From the NCBI GenBank assembly GCA_027450105.1, contig DAIDKJ010000058.1:282-7634 (forward strand): a stretch of DNA of 7,353 bases, written 5' to 3'. The position numbers and the translations under genes were made by a program. Shown in pieces: positions 1 to 5,060 of this stretch. Numbering within the stretch: position 1 is the stretch's first letter; each line of letters begins with the position of its first letter. Source of the stretch: Ferrovum sp. (lineage in GTDB: Bacteria > Pseudomonadota > Gammaproteobacteria > Burkholderiales > Ferrovaceae). Below the pieces are notes generated by a model, which was not told the origin of the DNA, did not search any database, and worked only from the letters and a program-made list of their open reading frames with translations.

Positions 1-63
1 CGCCAGGGTGCGTGCCAAGCGCTTGCGCCGGGCCTGATAAATTTTTTGCAGGCGTTCATCCAT
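1..63 (-). CDS. pepP: Probable Xaa-Pro aminopeptidase (aminopeptidase P), N-terminal fragment
   Basis: Only the first 21 codons are inside the window; the gene runs off the left edge on the minus strand. They read from ATG at 63 as MDERLQKIYQARRKRLARTL and one more Ala. The pattern of a short acidic start, a tyrosine, then a Q-x-R-R-x-R-L run resembles the N-terminus of proteobacterial aminopeptidase P. That family is a cytosolic metalloenzyme removing an N-terminal residue that precedes proline. An AGGGGG ribosome binding site lies 7 bases upstream, which supports the start. In betaproteobacteria a pepP gene commonly follows murU on the same strand, and that context is half of the argument. 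The fragment is too short to show any catalytic residue, so the family call is an inference. That a gene starts here is more certain than which gene it is. Confidence 0.5.
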   Translation of the reverse strand, partial: MDERLQKIYQARRKRLARTLA

Positions 64-316
64 GCCGAGGCCCCCTGGGGGGGTTGGCGGGTGATGGGCC
101 AGCCAGGGGCCGAAACACGGTCGTCATAGCCATGAACGAGGCTCTTGGGGAGTGGTCCGGGATGCTCCGGCTTTTTGATCGAACACTGCAGTTACAGACA
201 TGAACGATGCCCTTGGGGAGTTGACCAGGATGGCCCGGTCTTTTGATCCAACACTGCAGTTACAGACATGAATGACGTCCTGGGGGAATTGGCCGATGAT
301 CCAGCAGTGTACCGGA
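61..316. repeat. Tandem array of about four 68-bp repeats
   Basis: Two well-matched units, 131-198 and 199-266, agree at about 58 of 68 positions. Both end in CACTGCAGTTACAGA, which includes the 8-bp palindrome ACTGCAGT at 185-192 and 253-260. A third copy begins at 267 with CATGAATGACGTCCTGGGGG and seems to lose about 18 bp in its middle before fading near 316. A degenerate copy begins at 61 with CATGCCGAGG; its internal GATG lies exactly 68 bp before that of the next unit (93, 161, 229). The period is not a multiple of three, so the reading frame changes from unit to unit, which argues against coding. On the minus strand, the direction of murU and pepP, the 199-266 unit can form a 7-bp stem (GACCGGG, loop CCAT, CCUGGUC) with one G-U pair. 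The 131-198 unit keeps only the 4-bp CCGG/CCGG core. I do not recognise the family. Confidence 0.85.
71..76 (-). promoter_or_regulatory. Ribosome binding site of the pepP-like gene
   Basis: On the minus strand the site reads AGGGGG, 7 bases before the ATG at 63. A run of seven C residues (plus-strand G at 77-83) lies directly upstream and could pair with it. The site sits inside the most degenerate copy of the 68-bp repeat array. Confidence 0.5.
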
Positions 317-343
317 AAAACCAAACCGTCCGCTTAACCCCCT

Positions 344-376
344 CTTGGCGCAAGGCTGGTGTGGTATTCGCCCAAG
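344..376 (-). terminator. Imperfect hairpin just downstream of murU, possible attenuator or terminator
   Basis: CTTGGCG at 344-350 pairs with CGCCCAAG at 369-376 with a one-base bulge, leaving an 18-base loop. It begins 13 bases after the murU stop on the minus strand. No uridine tract follows directly; the nearest T-rich stretch is about 20 bases further on (TTTGGTTTTT). It is therefore not a classical intrinsic terminator. It may protect the murU 3' end or be incidental. Confidence 0.25.
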
Positions 377-388
377 AAGGGGAATGCG

Positions 389-1222
389 CTAACAAGCGTT
401 TAGGCGCGCCAAATCCTCGACCGTGCCCACGTTTTCCCACAGAGCCTGGCACCATTGCCCCGAAAGGCAACCGGCGCTGGCCGCCTGGCGCAACATGGGG
501 CCCAGGTCCAGCGCCCGGTGGCGCGGCAAGGCTTCAAAAAAGGCGCGCCGATACACGCCGATATTGCCATAGGTTCCCGCGGGAAGCCCCGCCTGGGGCA
601 GACCGATGCGCCCTGCCTGCAAGGTGAAGTCGCAAGGATAGCGGGCATCCTGCACCAGCACCAGGTGCGCTTGCGGCACCTGCGGCACCTGCGCCCCTGC
701 GCCTTCAGCGGGGCCACAAAGCGGGGACTGTGGCCCCGCTGGTTGGCTGCACTGCTCCCAGCCCTGCAGGAGCGTGGCGTAGTCGAAGTGCGTAAAGATG
801 TCGCCACTCACCACCACAAATGCCGGGTCGGTGAGCCAGGGCAGGGCGGTGGCAATGCCCCCGGCCGTTCCCAGGGGCTGTTCCTCGCAGGACCAGTGCA
901 CCTGTGCCCCCCACCGCGCCCCGTCCCCCACCTGGTCCTGCAGTTGCTGCTGCAGCCAGCTGGCATTGATGACCAGGTGGCGCAGTCCCGAGCGCACCAG
1001 GGCCTCGATTTGCCATTCGATCAGGGGCTTGCCCCGAACACGCTGCAAGGGTTTGGGCATCTGGTCCGTGAGCGGACGCATGCGCACCCCGCGCCCCGCC
1101 GCCAAAATCATGGCTTGGCGCAGGCCCGGGCGTGGTCCGGGTGCGGAACTTGTTGCAGCACTTGTGGCAGAACTTGCAGGAGAGTCTGCCGCGGAGCTTG
1201 TGGCGCCATCATGAGGAAACAT
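389..1222 (-). CDS. murU: N-acetylmuramate alpha-1-phosphate uridylyltransferase MurU
   Basis: MurU transfers UMP from UTP to MurNAc alpha-1-phosphate, giving UDP-MurNAc in the cytoplasm. This is the last step of the peptidoglycan recycling shortcut that bypasses MurA and MurB and so lowers fosfomycin sensitivity. The 277-residue product shows the nucleotidyltransferase signature at 38-60 (MILAAGRG, then RMRPLT and PKPL), NASWL at 86-90, a GTAGGI loop at 118-123, the metal-site SGD at 139-141 and WENVGT at 262-267 near the C-terminus. Family members are usually about 220-240 residues. The excess is a Ser/Ala-rich N-terminal leader (residues 1-36) and a Pro/Gln/Gly-rich insertion (about 157-184). 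I chose ATG at 1222 because it shares one base with the amgK stop (TGATG), which implies translational coupling. The alternative ATG at 1111 (residue 38) fits family length better but lacks a visible ribosome binding site. Confidence 0.9.
   Translation of the reverse strand: MFPHDGATSSAADSPASSATSAATSSAPGPRPGLRQAMILAAGRGVRMRPLTDQMPKPLQRVRGKPLIEWQIEALVRSGLRHLVINASWLQQQLQDQVGDGARWGAQVHWSCEEQPLGTAGGIATALPWLTDPAFVVVSGDIFTHFDYATLLQGWEQCSQPAGPQSPLCGPAEGAGAQVPQVPQAHLVLVQDARYPCDFTLQAGRIGLPQAGLPAGTYGNIGVYRRAFFEALPRHRALDLGPMLRQAASAGCLSGQWCQALWENVGTVEDLARLNAC
673..690. repeat. 9-bp direct repeat inside murU
   Basis: GCGGCACCT occurs twice back to back (673-681 and 682-690). It encodes the QVPQVPQ stretch of the Pro/Gln-rich insertion in MurU, so that insertion may have grown by slippage. 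Confidence 0.7.
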
Positions 1223-2235
1223 CAAAAGGTATAGCCCTGCTGGGGATGCTGGCCCCAGAGTTGTTCCAGCAGCCCGGCCAGCGGGTGCAATTCCCGATAG
1301 CGCCGGCAGGTTTGGTGCAGGGCCTGGGCTACCCGGGGCAAATGCTGCAGGTAATCGGCCTTGCCATCGCGATGAAACAGGCGCGCAAAAATCCCCAGTA
1401 CCTTCAAGTGACGCTGCACCCCCATCCATTCAAAATCCCGGTAGAATGCGCCGAAATCGGTGTGCACCGGCAAGCCGGCCGCGCGGGCTTTTTCCCAGTA
1501 GCGCACCAGCGCATCCAATATCTGCTCTTCGCTCCAGTGCACATAGGCATCCTTGAGCAAAGACACGGCATCATAGGTGATGGGACCCAGCACGGCATCC
1601 TGGAAGTCCAGAACACCCGGCGCACGCTCCGCATCCAGCACCATGAGGTTGCGCGCATGGTAATCCCGATGTACGTAGACCACGGGCTGCGCCAGAAGGT
1701 TCTCCAGCAGGGTCTGGGTGCTGTTGGCCAGGATCTGCTGTTGTGCAGCGCTGAGCACCTGCTGCAACTGATGGGGCGCATACCACTGGGCAAACAGGTC
1801 CATTTCCCGATGCATCAGGGCTTGGTCGTACGCCGGGAGCTGTCCGGGCCGGCTGGCGCACTGCAGCGGCACCAAGGTGTCCAGGGCCTCTTGCAGCCGC
1901 CAGGTGGCTTCGCTGGGAGAGCAATCGGCAGCCTGCCAGCGCGCCCAATAAGTGGTGCGCCCCAAATCTGTCAGCAGCAAAAACCCCTGGGCCAGATCAG
2001 CGCGCAGCACCTGGGGAACCCGCAGCCCCGCCTGGGCAAACAGGGCGGCCACGTGGATGAAGGGGGCGCAGTCTTCCTTGTCGGGCGGTGCATCCATGAC
2101 GATCAGGGTTTGCTGCGGCAACGTCAACCGAAAATAGCGCCGAAAACTGGCGTCGGAAGAGGCCGGGCTCAAGGCCTCGAAGGGGGCCGGGTGGGTTTGG
2201 GTCACCCAGTGGTGCAAAGCATGCAGGCGCTGCAA
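1222..2235 (-). CDS. amgK: N-acetylmuramate/N-acetylglucosamine anomeric kinase AmgK
   Basis: AmgK phosphorylates the anomeric hydroxyl of MurNAc (and GlcNAc) with ATP, making the alpha-1-phosphate used by MurU. It is a cytoplasmic enzyme of the aminoglycoside phosphotransferase (APH) fold. Counting from the TTG start, the 337-residue product shows SPASSDASFRRYFRL at 23-37, a family hallmark. The catalytic HRDYHARN is at 189-196 (Asp191, Asn196), followed by the metal-binding DFQD at 210-213. Length matches Pseudomonas AmgK (about 340). No in-frame ATG lies between 2235 and 2448, and the 2448 one would place 71 unrelated residues inside lptD. The TTG at 2235 has a GGGAG site 8 bases upstream and is therefore preferred. 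The gene is first in its unit, reads away from lptD and overlaps murU by one base. The MurNAc-6-phosphate phosphatase MupP needed by the pathway is not in the window. Confidence 0.9.
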   Translation of the reverse strand: MQRLHALHHWVTQTHPAPFEALSPASSDASFRRYFRLTLPQQTLIVMDAPPDKEDCAPFIHVAALFAQAGLRVPQVLRADLAQGFLLLTDLGRTTYWARWQAADCSPSEATWRLQEALDTLVPLQCASRPGQLPAYDQALMHREMDLFAQWYAPHQLQQVLSAAQQQILANSTQTLLENLLAQPVVYVHRDYHARNLMVLDAERAPGVLDFQDAVLGPITYDAVSLLKDAYVHWSEEQILDALVRYWEKARAAGLPVHTDFGAFYRDFEWMGVQRHLKVLGIFARLFHRDGKADYLQHLPRVAQALHQTCRRYRELHPLAGLLEQLWGQHPQQGYTF

Positions 2236-2243
2236 AAGAAAGG

Positions 2244-2248
2244 CTCCC
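2244..2248 (-). promoter_or_regulatory. Ribosome binding site fixing the TTG start of amgK
   Basis: The minus strand reads GGGAG, 8 bases before TTG at 2235. It is the only plausible site near an in-frame start codon that precedes the conserved SSDASFRRY segment, so it decides the start of amgK. Confidence 0.55.
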
Positions 2249-2293
2249 GTGCGGGCAACTTCCTGGGTTCCTCGATGAGGAAATGCACAGGAT

Positions 2294-2331
2294 TTGCTTG
2301 TGGTGTCAAAGTGTGAGATTTTAGCAAAATT
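2294..2331 (+). promoter_or_regulatory. Weak candidate promoter region for lptD-surA-pdxA
   Basis: This AT-rich stretch precedes lptD. The possible pairings are poor: TTGCTT at 2294-2299 with GATTTT at 2317-2322, or GTGTCA at 2303-2308 with AAAATT at 2326-2331, each with a 17-base spacer. I see no match to the sigma-E consensus that drives lptD in E. coli. Position is the main argument that a promoter lies here. Confidence 0.25.
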
Positions 2332-2348
2332 TATCGGAAAGCTTCCAA
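2318..2348 (-). promoter_or_regulatory. Extended -10 promoter for amgK-murU
   Basis: On the minus strand TGCTAAAAT is an extended -10 element (TGn plus TAAAAT at 2323-2318). A weak TTGGAA -35 lies at 2348-2343, separated by 19 bases. Transcription would begin near 2311, leaving a leader of about 75 bases before the TTG start. The -35 overlaps the spacer between the lptD ribosome binding site and its ATG. The call rests on sequence resemblance to sigma-70 elements. Confidence 0.45.
2336..2341 (+). promoter_or_regulatory. Ribosome binding site of lptD
   Basis: GGAAAG lies 10 bases before the ATG at 2352. It is a moderate match with slightly long spacing, but no better site precedes this start, and the start yields a good signal peptide. 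Confidence 0.4.
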
Positions 2349-2351
2349 GCA

Positions 2352-5060
2352 ATGCGTCCAAAACCCCTTCGTTACGCCCTGACCTTGCTGCTGGCGGCAC
2401 CGATGGCGAATGTTGTGGCCCAGTCAACGGCCCCGAGCGACGCACCATATCCGGCGCTCGTCTTGCGCCCGCAACCCTCCAGCGACACCCACACGCTGCC
2501 GGGCGATGCCCTCACCCTCACCCCGGCCAGTGGGAGCGGTGCACCGGGCAGCACCGCACCCGCCACCAGCGGGGGCGGAGTTCCCGGCGGCACCGCGTCG
2601 AGCGCCAGTGAGAGCGAAACCGAAGCCCCTGGCGGCAGCGTCTCCACAAGCAAAGCCGGTGCACCCGGCAAAGAAACGCCCGTCAACGGCCCCCCCGGTA
2701 GCACCGCCCTTACCAGTACGGGAAGAGTTGCCACACCGGGCCTGGCGCTCAAGGCCTCGCCCAGCTATGTCCTGCCCCTGCCCCCACCGGAAAACAAGGT
2801 GCTCTTCATCCGCGCCGACCAGGTGACCAGCCAGACCGATGTGGAAATGGTGGCCCAGGGGCATGCCGAACTACGCCGCCAGGATGTGGTCATCACCTCG
2901 GATGAGCTGCATTACCTGCCCCCCTCCCAAAACGTGCAGGCCAGTGGCAATGTGCATTTGCAGCGGCGTGCCGGCATGACGGTGGATGGCCCCTATGCCA
3001 CCTACAACCTCGACACGCACCAGGGCTATGTGGATACGCCCACCTTCAGCTATCAGGGCGAGGCGCCCCCGGCCACCAGTCGCAGCCCCAGCGATGGGCC
3101 CCCACCCCCGCCCTGGAATGCCCGGGGTCAGGCCCAGTTGCTGGAATTTGTGGCCCCCGATCAGGAAAAACTGCTCCAGAGCCAATACACCACGTGCCTG
3201 GCCGGACGCAGTGACTGGGCCATTCAGTCCAGCGAGGTGGATTTGAACCACACCACCCAGGAAGGGGTGGCCCATCAGGGCACCATCGATTTTTACGGGA
3301 CGCCGCTGTTGTATGCCCCGGAGCTCAGTTTTCCCCTGGACAACCAGCGCCGTTCCGGACTGCTGGCACCCACCATCGGCTCCACCACCACCACCGGGCA
3401 GGATGTGTCGGTTCCGTATTACTTCAATCTGGCCCCCAATCTGGACGACACCTTCTCGCCGCGCTTCATGAGCTTGCGCGGCGCCCAATTGGGCAACCAG
3501 TTTCGGTATATGGAACCGGGCATGAGCGGCTCTCTCACCACCGAATACATGAGCCACGACATGGTGACCGGAACCAGCCGCTGGTATGGCACCTGGATTC
3601 ACAGTGAACAACTCATGCCCGGGCTCAATTTCAACGCCAATGTGCAATCGGCCTCCGACCCCAATTATCTGGTGGACTTGAGCTCGCTGCTGGGTCCCCC
3701 GGGCCTGGCCTACCTGCCGCGCAACTTCAACCTGGCCTACAGCGGCTTCCCCGGCTGGGATCTGGAAGCCCATTCCGTGTCTTACCAAAACCTGGTGGGG
3801 GCCACGCCCCAGTTTACTTTGAGCCCCCAACTATCGGCCCACTGGGCGCGTTACAACGATAGTGGCCCCAATTATGATTTTGCCTCCCAATACACCGTGT
3901 TCAACAGCCCGGGGCCGGGGGCCACGCCGGGAAATGTCACAGTCCAGGGCATTACCTATAATGCCAACTACCAATCCATCAGCAGCGGCAACCGCCTGGT
4001 GCTCAATCCCAGCGTGAGCCTGCCCTGGCGCAGCAGCGCGGGGTATGTGGTCTTCAAGACGGGCGTGAATCTGGCGCAATATCAGTTGACGGAATACAAC
4101 ACCGCGCCGCAAAACAGTTACTCGCGCCTGCTGCCCATCACCAGCGTGGACAGCGGCCTGTTTTTTGACCGCAACACCCATCTGCTGGGGCATGATTTTG
4201 AACAAACCCTGGAGCCACGCCTGTATTACGTGTACATCCCGTATCGCAACCAAAATCAGTTGCCGGTATTCGACACGGCGTTGGCCGACCTCAACCGCGC
4301 CACCATCTTCACCGAAAACCGCTATGACGGCATCGACCGCATCAACAACGCCAATCAGGTCACCGCGGCCGTCACCACGCGCCTCATCGATCCTGCCAGC
4401 GGCATCGAAACCCTCAATGCCCTGCTGGGACAGCGCTTTTATTTCACCCCCAATGCGGTGCTACTGCCCGGCCAACTTCCCACGCCGCCCCAGGCCTCGG
4501 ACGTGCTGGTGGCCTTGACGGCCTCCATCTCACAACGCTGGAAGCTGGACAGCTATTTCAATTTCAACTCCCATAATCTGCAAACGCAGCAGATGATGGC
4601 CACCACCAGCTATTCCCCCGCCTCAGGAAAAATCTTCAACCTCAGTTATCGCATCGATACGCCGGTACCCGGGGTTCCCAACGTCATCACCACACCCACC
4701 ACCATTACCACTTTGATTCCCGGCATCAACAGTCCGGTTCCCATCAACGAACTCACGGCCATCAAGCAATGGGATGTGTCCAGCGAATGGCCCATCAATT
4801 CGCAGGTGGCCTTTTTGGGGCGCCTGGCCTATTCCACGCTGGACAACAAGATGGTGGAAGGGCTCATGGGGGTTGAGTATAATCAAGGATGCTGGGCCTT
4901 GCGTTTGATCAACACGCGTTTTGCAGTCACCTCGGTTCAGACCGACGCGGCCATTTATATACAATTGGAACTGGGGGGCATGGGGCTGGGGCAAAATCCC
5001 ATGGTGGCCCTGCGGCGTAACATACCCGGTTACCTGAAAACCAACGAGATCGATCAATGA
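2352..5060 (+). CDS. lptD: LPS-assembly outer membrane protein LptD
   Basis: LptD is the 26-stranded outer-membrane barrel that, with the lipoprotein LptE, inserts lipopolysaccharide into the outer leaflet. The 902-residue product starts with a signal peptide (1-23, likely cleavage after NVVA). A Pro/Gly/Ser/Thr-rich segment of about 115 residues follows. Next is the LptA-like beta-jellyroll domain (about 148-235: FIRADQV, GHAELRR, ASGNVHL), then the barrel (about 282-892). Typical motifs are YTTCLAGRSDWAIQSSEV, YGTPLLYAPELSFPL, RINNANQVTAAVTTR and the terminal NIPGY. Only two cysteines occur, Cys282 and Cys847. They match the positions of E. coli Cys173 and the Cys724/725 pair, so one interdomain disulfide is possible. 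E. coli LptD is 784 residues; the surplus is the linker, a proline-rich insertion at 236-258 and a Thr/Pro/Ile-rich barrel loop at about 770-803. It is the first gene of its unit and overlaps surA by 4 bases. Confidence 0.95.
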   Translation: MRPKPLRYALTLLLAAPMANVVAQSTAPSDAPYPALVLRPQPSSDTHTLPGDALTLTPASGSGAPGSTAPATSGGGVPGGTASSASESETEAPGGSVSTSKAGAPGKETPVNGPPGSTALTSTGRVATPGLALKASPSYVLPLPPPENKVLFIRADQVTSQTDVEMVAQGHAELRRQDVVITSDELHYLPPSQNVQASGNVHLQRRAGMTVDGPYATYNLDTHQGYVDTPTFSYQGEAPPATSRSPSDGPPPPPWNARGQAQLLEFVAPDQEKLLQSQYTTCLAGRSDWAIQSSEVDLNHTTQEGVAHQGTIDFYGTPLLYAPELSFPLDNQRRSGLLAPTIGSTTTTGQDVSVPYYFNLAPNLDDTFSPRFMSLRGAQLGNQFRYMEPGMSGSLTTEYMSHDMVTGTSRWYGTWIHSEQLMPGLNFNANVQSASDPNYLVDLSSLLGPPGLAYLPRNFNLAYSGFPGWDLEAHSVSYQNLVGATPQFTLSPQLSAHWARYNDSGPNYDFASQYTVFNSPGPGATPGNVTVQGITYNANYQSISSGNRLVLNPSVSLPWRSSAGYVVFKTGVNLAQYQLTEYNTAPQNSYSRLLPITSVDSGLFFDRNTHLLGHDFEQTLEPRLYYVYIPYRNQNQLPVFDTALADLNRATIFTENRYDGIDRINNANQVTAAVTTRLIDPASGIETLNALLGQRFYFTPNAVLLPGQLPTPPQASDVLVALTASISQRWKLDSYFNFNSHNLQTQQMMATTSYSPASGKIFNLSYRIDTPVPGVPNVITTPTTITTLIPGINSPVPINELTAIKQWDVSSEWPINSQVAFLGRLAYSTLDNKMVEGLMGVEYNQGCWALRLINTRFAVTSVQTDAAIYIQLELGGMGLGQNPMVALRRNIPGYLKTNEIDQ
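2538..2705 (+). repeat. Degenerate repeats coding the LptD low-complexity linker
   Basis: Five related hexapeptides recur 10-15 residues apart: GAPGST (63-68), GVPGGT (76-81), EAPGGS (91-96), GAPGKE (103-108) and GPPGST (113-118). The underlying DNA is a diverged GCACCGGGCAGCACC-like motif. This suggests ancient duplication within the linker; spacing is irregular, so it is not a clean tandem array. Confidence 0.55.

Larger units (their letters stand above)
64..388. other. 325-bp non-coding gap between murU and the pepP-like gene
   Basis: This stretch separates two minus-strand genes. It holds the 68-bp repeat array up to about 316, then about 70 bp of unique sequence with one imperfect inverted repeat. 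Short open frames exist on both strands, but they cross repeat units in shifting frames and resemble no protein I know. I find no convincing -10/-35 promoter for the downstream gene and no tRNA or other known RNA. Whether the downstream gene is read through from amgK-murU or has its own promoter here cannot be decided by eye. Confidence 0.6.

Noticed and set aside
150..176. Repeat hairpin plus T-run (also at 220-244) as plus-strand intrinsic terminators
   Set aside because: No plus-strand gene ends here, the stem in the first unit is only about 4 bp, and the plus-strand RNA has an A-C mismatch in the second unit.
131..316. Repeats considered as a CRISPR array
   Set aside because: The 68-bp units are directly adjacent with no unique spacers, the copies are diverged, and no cas gene is nearby.
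124..470. Short minus-strand frames across the repeat gap considered as small genes
   Set aside because: The 68-bp period shifts the frame each unit, so the similar peptides (such as SFMSVTAV) come from the DNA repeat. There is no family resemblance, and one of the frames runs into murU.
455..1234. 259-codon plus-strand frame opposite murU
   Set aside because: MurU motifs on the minus strand explain this region; the opposite frame is Arg/Gln/Gly-rich noise.
2257..2280. Sigma-E-like promoter for lptD (CAACTT near 2257)
   Set aside because: No TCTGA-like -10 element lies 16-17 bases downstream.
1132..2316. 394-codon plus-strand frame opposite amgK
   Set aside because: It is antisense to the clearly recognisable AmgK, with composition typical of the reverse complement of GC-rich coding DNA and no known motif.
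2236..2448. ATG at 2448 as the start of amgK
   Set aside because: It would add 71 non-conserved residues, overlap the start of lptD and lie upstream of the likely amgK promoter.
2871..3830. 319-codon minus-strand frame opposite lptD
   Set aside because: LptD domain motifs run continuously through this region on the plus strand; the antisense frame is Gly/His/Gln-rich and has no recognisable domain.
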